64,000 nucleotides of DNA. Source: Halobaculum sp. MBLA0147 (GTDB lineage: Archaea; Halobacteriota; Halobacteria; Halobacteriales; Haloferacaceae). A program made the position numbers and the translations under genes. The stretch lies in assembly GCF_041361345.1 (NCBI RefSeq), contig NZ_JBGKAD010000005.1:1-64000 (forward strand). Reading direction: 5' to 3'. The stretch's first letter is position 1. Each line of letters begins with the position of its first letter. Below, piece after piece: positions 1-9,602 of this stretch. The notes beneath the pieces were generated by a model. It worked only from the letters and a program-made list of their open reading frames with translations, ran no database searches and was not told where the DNA came from.

Positions 1-960
1 ATGGATCATCAAGAGGCAGATAACCGTGCCACAGACGTATCAACAGAGAATGCAAGCAATGGCCCGAGCAATCGCCCAACGTACCCCGAGCGCGGTGGTA
101 TTGATGTCTTCGACTCGCTACTGGTTCGTCAACCGATTGCTAACGGGCAGATCGAGGCCGTCAGGAAGCTGCTAACAGACTGGGCGACGAATAATGCTGA
201 CGGCGATGTCCACACGCTATTGCCGGTTAACAGCGTGACGCTAGTGACGCTGTTTCTCGACAGCGGTGGGTTCGGCTGGACCGACGAGCCTGAACATGAC
301 CCACAGCGTGGCGACGCACTGCTGTGGTATATTGAGGTGGTTGATACAGACACCGAGGCATGGATGAAGCCGAACGCAACCATCCGGGCTGCGTCCCCGC
401 TGTTTGAGCGTGGATTGACAGACTTGCTTACGGGTGAGGTGATGATCCACGCTGACGGTTGTGATACCCACCGGTATGTAACCCACCTAACCAACCCCCA
501 CCGGCAGACACGGTATGCCGACACCGTCGGGCAGTCGCTTGTCGCACCTATTGCTGGTGACGAATTACCGATACCGATTGTGATCACCTCCCTTGCGTTG
601 AACGCCGGACCCACCAGCACCTTGGTCGCACGAGCCGTTGACTTCGTCAACTGGGTCAAACAGTTCGACCGTGTACAGTCTTGGGCTCGAAATAAAACGG
701 ACACAGCTGAAGCGGAGGGGATGTACACCGAATCACTGTTGCTAGAAGCGGTTGGTGGCCGCCAGGTGGTTCACTACTATATGGAGACCGAAGATATGGA
801 CCGGCTCTACGAGGCTTTCTACGAGTCCGATGATTGGGAAGCACGATTCTCTGAGTGGCTACTGCGGCGGGTGCTAGAAAATCCTGAGACATTCCTTGAA
901 CCACCGCTGAAGACGGATTGCGAGGTACTGCTTCACGCCGTTGATCCTGAACGGCCCTGA
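1..960 (+). CDS. Hypothetical acidic protein, two DUF6176-like halves
   Basis: Function unknown. The 319-residue protein appears to be built of two related halves. Residues about 50-155 and about 215-319 each carry a conserved-looking tail in which a ligand-like stretch is followed by a segment ending in 'IHADG' (first half) or 'LLHAVDPERP' (second half). The second half has 'VVHYYMETEDMDRLYEAF', which resembles the haloarchaeal DUF6176 family. No membrane segment or signal peptide is visible, so it is probably cytoplasmic. The start codon is the first base of the window, so the true start could lie further upstream. A Bat-type regulator follows after 32 bases and may be co-transcribed. The family assignment is from memory and is tentative. 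Confidence 0.6.
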   Translation: MDHQEADNRATDVSTENASNGPSNRPTYPERGGIDVFDSLLVRQPIANGQIEAVRKLLTDWATNNADGDVHTLLPVNSVTLVTLFLDSGGFGWTDEPEHDPQRGDALLWYIEVVDTDTEAWMKPNATIRAASPLFERGLTDLLTGEVMIHADGCDTHRYVTHLTNPHRQTRYADTVGQSLVAPIAGDELPIPIVITSLALNAGPTSTLVARAVDFVNWVKQFDRVQSWARNKTDTAEAEGMYTESLLLEAVGGRQVVHYYMETEDMDRLYEAFYESDDWEARFSEWLLRRVLENPETFLEPPLKTDCEVLLHAVDPERP

Positions 961-992
961 TTTCTATACCAGTCCAACCCGCAAGGGCTGGT

Positions 993-1643
993 ATGCACGC
1001 TGCCCGAATCGCACTGGAAATCCCGGCTGAGGATCTTCATCCGATGCATGAGTTCGTCTGCGAATCACCGGCGATTGATCAAGAGACCATCCTTGAACGG
1101 GACGCTGGTGGTGGGGTGACGACGCTGTTGCTCCACGTAGCAGGAGACCGCCAACGCTACGAACAGACCATCGACGAGGTCCCTCAGGTTGAGGAGTGGA
1201 CGACTACTAAGTTTGAGGACGAGGGTTTCTACGTCTATGTCCGAACACAGTTGCGCACCCGCGAGCAGCAGTACCGACAGGCACTGGACCGTGACGCCGT
1301 ACTTGTAGTGCCACCGGTTGAGCTGCGTTCGGACCGAACCGTCAGGCAGACCATCGTCGGCCAGGGCGATAGTCTCTCTGCGGCTATTGAGGCGCTCCCA
1401 GACAACGTTGACATTGAGGTGCTTCGAACTGGTACCTACAACCGTTCACGTGGTGCCCGAGTAAGCAGCCGTCAGCGAGAGGCACTCATCGCAGCGTGGG
1501 AGGCCGGCTACTATGAAGTCCCTCGTGAAGGCGATATCGAGGCGGTTGCTGGGGCACTGGACTGTGCCACGTCGACGGCTTCAGACCTGCTCCGACGGGC
1601 TGAACGACAAATCGTAGCGGCCACACTGGACAAACGTTTGTGA
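993..1643 (+). CDS. Bat-type (HTH_10) transcriptional regulator
   Basis: A DNA-binding regulator of the bacterio-opsin-activator class, which is abundant in haloarchaea. The first 145 or so residues form a family-type sensor region without recognisable ligand motifs. The last 60 carry the HTH_10 signature: 'SRQREALIAAWEAGYYEVPR', then 'IEAVAGALDCATSTASDLLRRAE', spanning residues about 155-205. The 216-residue length fits single-sensor members of this class. It lies 32 bases after the hypothetical gene at the window start in the same direction, which suggests a two-gene unit. The signal sensed and the target genes cannot be told from the sequence. Confidence 0.85.
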   Translation: MHAARIALEIPAEDLHPMHEFVCESPAIDQETILERDAGGGVTTLLLHVAGDRQRYEQTIDEVPQVEEWTTTKFEDEGFYVYVRTQLRTREQQYRQALDRDAVLVVPPVELRSDRTVRQTIVGQGDSLSAAIEALPDNVDIEVLRTGTYNRSRGARVSSRQREALIAAWEAGYYEVPREGDIEAVAGALDCATSTASDLLRRAERQIVAATLDKRL

Positions 1644-1811
1644 TAACTTCAGGCCCCCACTGCGACCAGACCACGCCTGACAGGGCTCAACGTCTATTGC
1701 ACGTCTAATAGCGACTGGCTTGGTGTAGATATCATTTTGGAAAATGAAAACATAAATAAAATTTAAGAACTTATTGAAAATAACCATAGTATATATTTGC
1801 GTAATATATAA

Positions 1812-2651
1812 TCAAATCTTAATTCTTTTATTGGACAGACGTTCATCCATATGAGTTCTATCGGCGATGTATAGGGCGATATTGGCAATTCCTAGCACGG
1901 CGATACCGCTAATCCCCTGTATCCCAATTACTATGTTGGTACCACCGGTGAGTAGTAGTAGTGGTACTGCCGCTACGCTGTTAAGTGTTCCGTGCGCAAG
2001 CGATGGACCAATCGTAGACTGTGTCCGGTAACGAAGATATCCAAAGATTGGCGAAAGTGATATTGTGAACAATATCATCAGAAGCATCCCGAGGTATGGG
2101 TGGTTAGGGTAGTTGTGGCCTGCAAGTATTAGTGGTGCGTGCCAGAGTCCCCACACAATTCCGACGGCCACTGACCCCTTCCAGAACCCATAGGTATCCA
2201 GTTCCGGTTGTAGTAGGCCCCGCCAGCCCACCTCCTCCCCAGCGGCAAATCCGGTGTTAATTACTGCCCCGAAGAGCATTCCCCGGCTGAACAAGACGGC
2301 AGTGGCTGCGATCGGTGACCCTGCTGAAATGCCAGACTGCTCAAAGAGTGCGGGCGTAAAAGAGAGATTTATGCCAGGCAAAGAAAGCCCAACAAATATT
2401 GTTACCGCGGTGAGCGCTGGCGGCAGTATCCAAGCGACCATGTACCACCGGTTAAGACTGACGGTTAAACCGAGGTTTGATAAGGAATCGCGCATCAATA
2501 AATTTGCCCCTACAGCTGCGACTGCTGGGGTAAACATATATACTGGAGTAATAATAACTAGTGGTACATTTAGAACCTGCAAAGCCACGGCTGCAAACCC
2601 CATCTGAGGAACCAGCAGCCCGATATATAATATCACTCTAGACCGGTTCAT
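1812..2651 (-). CDS. CPBP family intramembrane metalloprotease
   Basis: A polytopic membrane protein of the CPBP (Abi, CAAX-protease-like) family, 279 residues with about eight hydrophobic segments. The expected catalytic motifs are present: 'EEVGWRG' with the glutamate pair at residues 139-140, and 'WGLWHAPL' with the histidine at 171. A third conserved block, 'SLAHGTLN', follows. Family members cleave substrates within the membrane; the substrate here is unknown. Its start overlaps the end of the upstream membrane-protein gene by four bases (ATGA), so translation is probably coupled. Together with the YbjQ-like gene further upstream it looks like a three-gene operon on the minus strand. Confidence 0.9.
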   Translation of the reverse strand: MNRSRVILYIGLLVPQMGFAAVALQVLNVPLVIITPVYMFTPAVAAVGANLLMRDSLSNLGLTVSLNRWYMVAWILPPALTAVTIFVGLSLPGINLSFTPALFEQSGISAGSPIAATAVLFSRGMLFGAVINTGFAAGEEVGWRGLLQPELDTYGFWKGSVAVGIVWGLWHAPLILAGHNYPNHPYLGMLLMILFTISLSPIFGYLRYRTQSTIGPSLAHGTLNSVAAVPLLLLTGGTNIVIGIQGISGIAVLGIANIALYIADRTHMDERLSNKRIKI

Positions 2652-3151
2652 GTCTCTGATACAGTATCAGTCCAGGGTAACTCGGTAGGCTTGTACATCA
2701 CAATCCATAGGCCCCCAGATACGACCCAAGTGAGCGTTTGCACAACATAAACCAGGCTTTTCGGAGCCACGAGACTTGTTAGTGCTGAATCGATCACGCC
2801 AAGGAGTAGACAGACCGGAACTACAATCCTGAACTCAAATAGGTTAGCTCTCTCAAGAACAATTGCTGCTATAGATCCGACAACAATAAGGATGAATAAT
2901 TCACTTAATGGGCCGACAACAACACTCATCCAGTACAGTGCCTCGGCAGACACTGGTAGTGACTGTGCCTGTCCCGTTTCTCGAAGAGTAGTGTCTATCG
3001 TCGCAATCACTTCAGACCGACCAAGTAGAGTTGTTACTAAGACGAACGTTGACCACGGGATTCCAGCGACTGCTGCACCACGAGCACCGGCGTCACCAGG
3101 CTTGTCAACGATATTGACCGGGAGCGCGGAGTAGAGACGTGTTGATACCAT
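2648..3151 (-). CDS. Hypothetical multi-pass membrane protein
   Basis: I do not recognise a family. The 167-residue protein has about four hydrophobic segments: roughly residues 29-45, 73-95, 105-125 and 132-152. The N-terminal 25 residues are polar. It lies between a YbjQ-like gene (15-base gap) and a CPBP protease gene (four-base overlap), so it is almost certainly the middle gene of one transcript. The coupling to a membrane protease suggests a partner or substrate, but that is inference. Start codon choice is uncertain because the ATG is the only candidate before the first hydrophobic block. Confidence 0.7.
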   Translation of the reverse strand: MVSTRLYSALPVNIVDKPGDAGARGAAVAGIPWSTFVLVTTLLGRSEVIATIDTTLRETGQAQSLPVSAEALYWMSVVVGPLSELFILIVVGSIAAIVLERANLFEFRIVVPVCLLLGVIDSALTSLVAPKSLVYVVQTLTWVVSGGLWIVMYKPTELPWTDTVSET

Positions 3152-3166
3152 CGCTAGAGAAGACTA

Positions 3167-3499
3167 TCACTCCAAGCGGACCGCAGTCCCATATGCCAGC
3201 ATCTCTGCCGATGAACGTGCGACTGCTGATGTATCAAATCGGACGTTGACGACGGCGTCAGCATCCATTTCTATTGCCTGAACCTTCATCCGCTCTAGCG
3301 ATTCGTCACGTGCTTCTGACATTAGGTTGGAGTACGACTTTAGTTCACCACCAAACAAGTTCCGCAGCTGTTGTGTAATGTCTCTTCCAACATTTCGTGC
3401 CCTGACCGTATTACCCTTTGCAACACCAAGCGTACGCTCTATGCTTTCACCTGGAACTGTCGCCATTGTGGTCGTATACATATCCACTTGATCCGACAT
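3167..3499 (-). CDS. YbjQ/UPF0145 family protein
   Basis: A 110-residue soluble protein of the YbjQ (UPF0145, often labelled heavy-metal-binding) family. It shows the family pattern: an N-terminal strand region ('TTMATVPGESIERTLGVAKG'), the 'VRARNVGRDI' segment, and the C-terminal 'EMDADAVVNVRFDTS' followed by 'AYGTAVRL'. Members are small pentameric proteins of uncertain function. It is the first gene of the minus-strand operon with the membrane protein and CPBP protease. The start at 3499 follows a short A/T-rich leader. The specific role is not known. Confidence 0.88.
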   Translation of the reverse strand: MSDQVDMYTTTMATVPGESIERTLGVAKGNTVRARNVGRDITQQLRNLFGGELKSYSNLMSEARDESLERMKVQAIEMDADAVVNVRFDTSAVARSSAEMLAYGTAVRLE

Positions 3500-3992
3500 C
3501 TATACACCGTGACATACACTACTAATATAAATAGGTGATGTGCTGTCTCTCCAACAGATACCTTGGCAGGGCACTGACATCTCCCTCCGCGTTCACACGG
3601 AGGAATCCTGAGCGTTGGAGATTTCAGGTCTACAGTCTCGCAAAGCATCCTGACGGTGAGAATCTATCAGAATGGTTTGCGGTCTTAAACGGATGAGACT
3701 GTTGGGAGTGCCAAGCTCCCGGTACTCCTATCCTCTGTCATATATGGAATTCCAGAGTTGTTTTTTGCTCAGGGAAGTTCAGCAGACCTCACCGGACTCA
3801 GAGTTGCTTTCGTGGTGCGTACAGCAGTCAGCTCCGCGTCAACTCTGTGAGAATCAGGCGGTCATCGACTGGTTCCGATTATAAACTGTCTTTTGCTAGT
3901 GTCACAGCGTGGCGAGCGGAGAGCAGACCGGCGAGGCTCGCGGTGACGCTGGCGACGGAGTAAATGAACACTCAGACGCTCGGTGAGCCGGA
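3500..3992. other. Intergenic region without a convincing gene
   Basis: About 490 bases between the YbjQ-like gene and a Bat-type regulator. It contains the IS200/IS605-like hairpin at 3575-3625. A 70-codon open frame at 3672-3884 has no recognisable domain and no convincing start context. The area probably holds the promoter of the YbjQ operon and debris of a mobile element. Confidence 0.5.
3575..3625. repeat. IS200/IS605-like terminal hairpin remnant
   Basis: A stem CCTCCG (3584-3589) pairs with CGGAGG (3598-3603) around an 8-base loop. It is preceded by TGACATCTCC and followed by AATCCTGAGCG. This layout resembles ends of haloarchaeal IS200/IS605 elements. No tnpA or tnpB lies nearby, so this would be a solo end or decayed copy. 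Similar hairpins occur at 25661 and 48999. Confidence 0.4.
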
Positions 3993-4736
3993 TCACTGTT
4001 GGTTGAGATACCGGCCGACGTGTCGCATGACCTTTCCTTCCGCACGCGAGAGGTGTTCCCAAGCGGTCGTCTCGGCAACCCCGAGTACGTCCGCCACATC
4101 CGCAATCGCTCCGTCGCCGTCATATCCGTAGTAGTCAATCGCGATGGCGGCCGCGAGTGCGTCGCGCTGTCTCGTCGTTAGTTCACCGAGCATCTGGTCA
4201 ACATGGAGCTGACCAGGCGACGATAGCTCACTCATCTCAACATTCGATACCAGTTCCACGTCGTTTCCTCCCGCTCGGAGATGATCCATCACCTGCGACA
4301 GTTCGTTGGGGTCCTCCAGGTAGATGGTCCACCGCTCCCACCCAGCGCTGATTGTCGTCCCGACCTTGTAGTGAACACCTAACTCCCTCAGCAACTCCGA
4401 GATGCTGTCCCACGTCGTCACGTCGTAAACGAAGATCACGTACACCTGGTTGCGAGACAGTGGTGACAGCGGTTCTGCGGTGATGATGGACTCGGTCTCC
4501 CGAAACTCCGACACGAACGCCCTGATCTTGTCCGGGTCTCCCTGGAGTTCGATGATCCGCTTGCGCCGGTCGCCGCTACCGGTCATTGACGAGACGGACC
4601 GGAGTGTCACGCTCGGGAAGGCTGCCGACACATCCGACTCCGGCTCACCGTAGTGTCGGATCCGGAGGGTGACCTGTCGCATCTGTGTCGGCGTCTCACC
4701 GGCCACATCGTCTGTTGTCTTGTCGTCTCGTGTCAC
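3993..4736 (-). CDS. Bat-type (HTH_10) transcriptional regulator
   Basis: A 247-residue regulator with a C-terminal HTH_10 domain: 'LTTRQRDALAAAIAIDYYGY' followed by 'IADVADVLGVAETTAWEHLS', residues about 180-240. The N-terminal 180 residues contain two similar alpha/beta blocks (about 22-95 and 97-165), as in the usual tandem sensor region of these proteins. It is transcribed away from the peptide ABC importer starting at 4824, and only 87 bases separate the starts. It could therefore regulate the importer from the shared promoter region, although that is inferred from position only. Confidence 0.88.
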   Translation of the reverse strand: MTRDDKTTDDVAGETPTQMRQVTLRIRHYGEPESDVSAAFPSVTLRSVSSMTGSGDRRKRIIELQGDPDKIRAFVSEFRETESIITAEPLSPLSRNQVYVIFVYDVTTWDSISELLRELGVHYKVGTTISAGWERWTIYLEDPNELSQVMDHLRAGGNDVELVSNVEMSELSSPGQLHVDQMLGELTTRQRDALAAAIAIDYYGYDGDGAIADVADVLGVAETTAWEHLSRAEGKVMRHVGRYLNQQ

Positions 4737-4823
4737 TGCGAATCACCGTATGGAGGTGACATTCATACCCCGAAATAATTTGGTGTATCTTTCACCTGTG
4801 TGTGACAGCTTGTAACGTATGGC

Positions 4824-6503
4824 ATGACAGCGGATGACGACTTCGACAGCGAAAAACTGAGCGGCCCGCGTGTGAGCAGGCGGACGGCAGCCGGACTGCT
4901 GGCTGCGGCCGGCATGGGCGGTCTGGCCGGCTGTGCTAGCGGTGGCGACAGCTCCGGAGGTACAGACACGCCGACAGACGGCGAGAGTGAACAGACAGAG
5001 TCGACGCCGACACCGGAGAACAAGACCGGTGGTCGGCTCCAGGCGGCATGGTTCACCGGCTCGATCGAAGAGTTGGATCCACCGTACATCAGTGTCGGTC
5101 AGTACTTCCAGTTGGCGTCGAACGTGTTCAGCGGGCTGACGACGCTTGACGACGACTTGAGCATCGTCGGCGACCTAGCGACGGACTGGACGGTCTCCGA
5201 CGACGGGACCCAGTACACGTTCCAGCTTCGTGACGACGTGACGTTCCACAACGGGGCGGAGTTCTCGGCTGCAGACGTGGAGTACACCATCCGCCGGACC
5301 ATCGAAGAGGAAGCACCGGCGGCCTCGAAGCTGAGTTCACTCCAGCCGCTCGACGAGGGCGGTGTCGAGGTGCTGGGTGACTACGAGGTCCGGCTGAACC
5401 TCACAGACCCGAACGCGGTGTTGCTCGTGTACCTCACCCGTGGTCCAGGCCGCGCCGCGACCATCGTGAGCCAGGAGGCAATCGAGGAGATGGGGTCCGA
5501 TCAGTACTCCGTCACGCCCGTCGGTACTGGTCCGTTCCAGGTCAGCGGTCACGAGGTTGGGTCGAGTGTCACGCTGGACGCTTACGACGACTACTTCGAA
5601 ACGGACGATGATGGGGTGCAGCTCCCGTACCTCGACGGGATTGATGTTCAGCCCATCGCCGAGCCAGCGTCACTGGTGAATGCGCTGCGTGCCGGTGACG
5701 TGCAGTTCTCGAACCTCGTCCCGCTCCAGAATCTGAACCAGATCGAACAGGACGGGTCCACCTCGATCAGCCGTGCGCCTGGGATCAACTGGCTCGGCGT
5801 CGCTATGAACCAGAATCGTGAGCCGTTCGGTTCGAAGAAGGCCAGACGCGGCATCGCCAAGAGCATTGACAGCGAACGATTCGTTGAAACGGCGTTCTTC
5901 GGTAACGCGCTGCCGGATGTGGGCGTGATCTCGAAAGGGACCCGCTGGGCGTGGCGGGAGGACAAACCACAAGATCAGGCGTACGCTCCTGAGGAGGGGA
6001 AACAGCTGATCGAGGAGGCGGGTGCCGATGGCGCCAGCTTCGCTATCTTGGCGAACTCTGGGAACCTCCGACAGGCGAAGGCGATCAGGCAACAGCTCAC
6101 CGAGGCCGGGTTCGACGTGGAGATTGACCAGGTTACCTCCTCCACGTACTGGGACCGCTACGCTGACCTTGACTACGACGTGACGATCTCCGGGAGTGTC
6201 GTTGATCCAGACCCCGAGCAGGGGCTGTGGAACTTCTACCGGCTCCCCGACGAGGGTGGCGTGTGGAACTGGGTAAACTACCAGAGCGAGGAGGTCCACG
6301 AAATGCTCGCAGAACAGCGTCAGACCACGGATCGCGAGGAGCGAACGCAGGTTCTCCACGACATCGAGGACCAGCTTATCGAGGACGCTCCGCACGCCTA
6401 CCTTTCCCACGAGGACGACATCGCTGGCATCCGCAGCGAGGTCGGTGGGTTCACGCACACCCCCGGACTCCGGAACTTCCACAGGGTGTTCCTCAAGGAG
6501 TAG
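4824..6503 (+). CDS. Peptide ABC transporter substrate-binding lipoprotein
   Basis: The extracellular solute-binding protein (family 5, DppA/OppA type) of an oligopeptide or dipeptide importer, 559 residues. The N terminus has a Tat-type signal, arginines 19-20 in 'VSRRTAAG', and a lipobox 'LAGC' with the lipidated cysteine at 37. An acidic/threonine-rich linker to about residue 75 follows, as is common in haloarchaeal lipoproteins. The rest is a typical SBP_bac_5 fold with 'LATDWTVSDDGTQYTFQLRD' and 'VTFHNGAEFSAADVEYTI'. It is the first gene of a five-gene operon and is followed three bases later by the permease gene. The ligand is unknown; peptides are the likeliest, but some family members bind other solutes. 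Confidence 0.95.
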   Translation: MTADDDFDSEKLSGPRVSRRTAAGLLAAAGMGGLAGCASGGDSSGGTDTPTDGESEQTESTPTPENKTGGRLQAAWFTGSIEELDPPYISVGQYFQLASNVFSGLTTLDDDLSIVGDLATDWTVSDDGTQYTFQLRDDVTFHNGAEFSAADVEYTIRRTIEEEAPAASKLSSLQPLDEGGVEVLGDYEVRLNLTDPNAVLLVYLTRGPGRAATIVSQEAIEEMGSDQYSVTPVGTGPFQVSGHEVGSSVTLDAYDDYFETDDDGVQLPYLDGIDVQPIAEPASLVNALRAGDVQFSNLVPLQNLNQIEQDGSTSISRAPGINWLGVAMNQNREPFGSKKARRGIAKSIDSERFVETAFFGNALPDVGVISKGTRWAWREDKPQDQAYAPEEGKQLIEEAGADGASFAILANSGNLRQAKAIRQQLTEAGFDVEIDQVTSSTYWDRYADLDYDVTISGSVVDPDPEQGLWNFYRLPDEGGVWNWVNYQSEEVHEMLAEQRQTTDREERTQVLHDIEDQLIEDAPHAYLSHEDDIAGIRSEVGGFTHTPGLRNFHRVFLKE

Positions 6504-6506
6504 CGT

Positions 6507-7463
6507 ATGTGGCGATACCTCACGAAGCGCGTCGCGCACGCTCTCTTCGTGATGTGGCTAGTGGCGACGACGGTGTTCTTTGGGTTGCGTGCTGTCCCCG
6601 GGGGGCCGGTCCGTGCGATGCTCGGTCAAGAGGCGACACCCGAAGCCGTCGCGGCTCTCCGGAGGGAACTCGGTCTCAACCGTCCGCTCCCGATCCAGTA
6701 CGTCGACTGGATGACGGATTTGCTCGTCGGCCAATTCGGAACGAGCATTACGTCTAGCGAACAGGTGGCGACACTCGTCGCACAAGCGCTGCCGAAGACG
6801 CTGTCGATCGCGGCTTTTGGGGTCGTGTTGGGACTGCTCGTGGCGATTCCAGCCGGCGTCGTCGGTGCCACGCGCCGCAACGAGCCGGCCGACTACGCGG
6901 CGACGCTCGCGGCGTTCCTTGGAATCTCGATGCCGGCGTTCTTCGTTGGCATCCTGCTAGCGATCGTCTTCGGAGTCTGGCTCGGCTGGTTCCCGACGGT
7001 CGGCTACACCCCGTTGTCGGAGGGAATCGTCGCGTGGCTCAAGAGCATCGTGCTCCCCGGTGTCGCCGTCGGCCTCCCGTACGCCGCCGGGGTGACTCGG
7101 ATGATGCGGTCGTCGCTGATCGAGACTCTGAACGCACAGTATATGCGGACGGCTCGAGCGAAGGGTGTCGGGAGCACTGTGCGACTGTACAAGCACGCGC
7201 TTCAGAACGCGCTCATGCCGGTCGTGACCATCGCCGGCATCCAACTGGCCCTCGTCCTCGGCGGTACCGTCACCGTCGAGATCGTCTTCGGCGTAAAGGG
7301 GGTCGGCCGGCTGTTGGTCAACTCGATTCTCGAACGAAACTACCCGGTGACGCAGGTGGCGATCCTGCTCGTCTCCGGGATCTTCGTGTTCATGAATTTG
7401 CTCGTCGACATCACCTACACCGCGATCGATCCGCGGGTAGGGTACGGAGGTGACGAAGCGTGA
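6507..7463 (+). CDS. dppB: Peptide ABC transporter permease, DppB type
   Basis: An integral membrane permease, 318 residues with about six membrane segments. It begins with the typical 'YLTKRVAHALFVMWLV' segment, which is the usual N terminus of DppB-type subunits. The binding-protein-dependent transport motif that contacts the ATPases is at about residues 205-235 ('MRTARAKGVGSTVRLYKHAL'). It follows the lipoprotein gene after three bases and overlaps the next permease gene by four bases (GTGA). It would pair with the DppC-type subunit to form the membrane channel. Confidence 0.95.
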   Translation: MWRYLTKRVAHALFVMWLVATTVFFGLRAVPGGPVRAMLGQEATPEAVAALRRELGLNRPLPIQYVDWMTDLLVGQFGTSITSSEQVATLVAQALPKTLSIAAFGVVLGLLVAIPAGVVGATRRNEPADYAATLAAFLGISMPAFFVGILLAIVFGVWLGWFPTVGYTPLSEGIVAWLKSIVLPGVAVGLPYAAGVTRMMRSSLIETLNAQYMRTARAKGVGSTVRLYKHALQNALMPVVTIAGIQLALVLGGTVTVEIVFGVKGVGRLLVNSILERNYPVTQVAILLVSGIFVFMNLLVDITYTAIDPRVGYGGDEA

Positions 7464-8527
7464 CGAGAGACGATGTTGAGGCGACAGACGCGACAGAGAC
7501 GGACACTGACAGCACTGAGGCGACCCGCACAGACGGCGGTGTGGCGGACGACCACCCGGAGTATGCCCAGAACCGTGGTGAGTTTGGCGTCGGCGAAGTG
7601 CCCCCGGAGTACGAGACAGAGACGACTGTCGCCGAACACGACTCCGCCCGTGAACGGATCGTGTCGGCCCTGCTCGGGAACAAACTCTCGCTCGCGGGAG
7701 CAGTCGTCGTCGTAACACTCGTTCTCGTCGCCGTGTTTGCGCCGTTCGTCGCGCCGTACGGCCCGGAACAGACGTTCGGGTTCATGAAAGAGCCGATGAG
7801 TCAGTCAACGGGTGACTTCGACGAGGACGGGCAGATGGAGACAGCAACCCACTACTTGGGCACGGACTCGTTCGGTCACGACGTGCTCACGCGGATCATC
7901 TACGGCGCCCGGGTGTCGTTGCTCGTCGCGCTGGCGACAGTCGCGCTCGCGTTCACCGTCGGCACCACACTCGGGATCATCGCCGGGTTCTACGGCGGCT
8001 GGGTCGACAGCGTCATTATGCGGTATGTCGACTTCCAGTGGGCGTTTCCGGAGATCATCCTCGGCGTAGGGATCATCGCAGTGATGGGCGGACTGGGGGT
8101 TGTGAACGTCGTTTTGGCGATCGGAATCGCGTTCATCGACGACTTCGCGCGGATTATCCGGGGAGAAGTGTTGTCGATCCGGGAAGAGGAGTACGTCGTC
8201 GCCGCCCGCGCCGTCGGGATGAGTGACGCGCGGATCATGTTCAAGGAGATGCTCCCGAACGCCGTGGCGCCGTTGATCGTCCAGGCGACACTGATGATTC
8301 CGCTCGCCATCCTCGCCGAGGCTGGGCTCTCTTTCCTCGGGCTGGGGGTGAAGCCGACGACTCCGACTTGGGGGCTGCTCATCTCGGACGGCCGCCAGTT
8401 CATCTCACAAGCGTGGTGGATCTCCGTGATGCCCGGGCTAGCGATTATGCTCACCGTCCTCGCGTTCAACACTGTCGGTGACGGGCTACGGGATGCCTTC
8501 GACATCTCACAGCAGGAGGTGAACTGA
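7460..8527 (+). CDS. dppC: Peptide ABC transporter permease, DppC type
   Basis: The second channel subunit, 355 residues. A long acidic N-terminal extension (residues 1-60, rich in D, E and T) precedes the first membrane segment at about 77-95. The DppC block 'LGTDSFGHDVLTRIIYGAR' follows, and then the transport motif 'EYVVAARAVGMSDARIMFKE'. The GTG start overlaps the end of the DppB-type gene by four bases. The ATPase gene begins one base after its stop. The acidic extension is typical of haloarchaeal versions and is probably cytoplasmic. Confidence 0.95.
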   Translation: MTRDDVEATDATETDTDSTEATRTDGGVADDHPEYAQNRGEFGVGEVPPEYETETTVAEHDSARERIVSALLGNKLSLAGAVVVVTLVLVAVFAPFVAPYGPEQTFGFMKEPMSQSTGDFDEDGQMETATHYLGTDSFGHDVLTRIIYGARVSLLVALATVALAFTVGTTLGIIAGFYGGWVDSVIMRYVDFQWAFPEIILGVGIIAVMGGLGVVNVVLAIGIAFIDDFARIIRGEVLSIREEEYVVAARAVGMSDARIMFKEMLPNAVAPLIVQATLMIPLAILAEAGLSFLGLGVKPTTPTWGLLISDGRQFISQAWWISVMPGLAIMLTVLAFNTVGDGLRDAFDISQQEVN

Positions 8528-8528
8528 T

Positions 8529-9602
8529 ATGGCGACGACAGACACCACACAAGATCGACACGACGACGATACCGTCTTGGAAGTCGACGGCCTCCGGACG
8601 GAGTTCCCGACAGACCGCGGGACGGTAACTGCCGTCAACGGCGTCGACCTCACCATCGAACCCGGTGAAATCGTTGGACTCGTTGGCGAGTCCGGCTCCG
8701 GCAAGTCTGTCCTCGCCGAGAGTGTCGTCGGGATCTTACAGGAGCCGGGCGACATCGTGGACGGCGAGATCCGATTCCGTGGCGAACCGGTGTCGGAGAT
8801 GTCGGACGCCCGGCGCCAACAGCTCCGTGGCGACCGACTGTCGATGGTGTTCCAAGACCCGATGAACAGCTTGAACCCCACACTCACTGTGGGGGAACAA
8901 ATCGCTGAATCCGTCCGCCTCCACCAGGACGTGGGTGAGTCCGTATCGTTACCGGCGGAAATAAAACGCAAACTCGTCGGCGCCGCAAAGAACGGTGAAG
9001 CGTGGCGCCGCGCCGTCGAGATGCTGGAGACGGTCGAGATTCCTGAGCCGGATGCCCGAGCGACGGACTACCCTCACGAGTTCTCCGGCGGGATGCGCCA
9101 GCGAGCAATGATCGCTATGGCGCTGTCATGTGAACCGGACCTGCTCGTCGCAGACGAGCCGACGACTGCGCTCGACGTGACGATCCAGGCGCAGATCTTA
9201 GAGGAGTTAGAGGACCTGAAAGAGGTCTTTGACACCTCGATCCTGCTGATCACACACGACCTCGCCGTCGTCGCCGAGACGTGCGACCGTGTGAACGTGA
9301 TGTACGCCGGTGAGATCGTCGAACGGGCCGAGACGCGCGAACTGTTCGACAACCCACAGCACCCGTACACACAGGGGCTGATCGCGAGTACACCACAGAT
9401 CGACGACCCGGACCGCGATCTCCAGCCCATCAAGGGGAACGTTCCGGACCTGATCGACATCCCGTACGCCTGTCACTTCGCGCCGCGGTGTCCGGAGGCG
9501 GAACGTGACTGTTTCGAGGTAGCACCGTCGTTCCGGGCGGTGGGTGAGACGGACGACCACGAGGCGGCGTGTCTCCGCCGTGGGGAGGGTGATGTCTCGT
9601 GA
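8529..9602 (+). CDS. dppD: Peptide ABC transporter ATPase, DppD type
   Basis: The first ATPase of the importer, 357 residues. The Walker A motif 'GESGSGKS' is at residues 53-60, the signature '[12 protein letters not shown]' is in the middle, and Walker B with '[11 protein letters not shown]' follows. The C-terminal oligopeptide/dipeptide transporter domain has the cysteine cluster '[16 protein letters not shown]', which in relatives binds an iron-sulfur cluster. It overlaps the second ATPase gene by four bases. The two ATPases are expected to form a heterodimer. Confidence 0.95.
   Translation: MATTDTTQDRHDDDTVLEVDGLRTEFPTDRGTVTAVNGVDLTIEPGEIVGLVGESGSGKSVLAESVVGILQEPGDIVDGEIRFRGEPVSEMSDARRQQLRGDRLSMVFQDPMNSLNPTLTVGEQIAESVRLHQDVGESVSLPAEIKRKLVGAAKNGEAWRRAVEMLETVEIPEPDARATDYPHEFSGGMRQRAMIAMALSCEPDLLVADEPTTALDVTIQAQILEELEDLKEVFDTSILLITHDLAVVAETCDRVNVMYAGEIVERAETRELFDNPQHPYTQGLIASTPQIDDPDRDLQPIKGNVPDLIDIPYACHFAPRCPEAERDCFEVAPSFRAVGETDDHEAACLRRGEGDVS

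Noticed and set aside
3672-3884. 70-codon open frame in the spacer after the YbjQ operon
   Set aside because: No domain, no good start context, high serine/glutamine content unlike the acidic local proteome.
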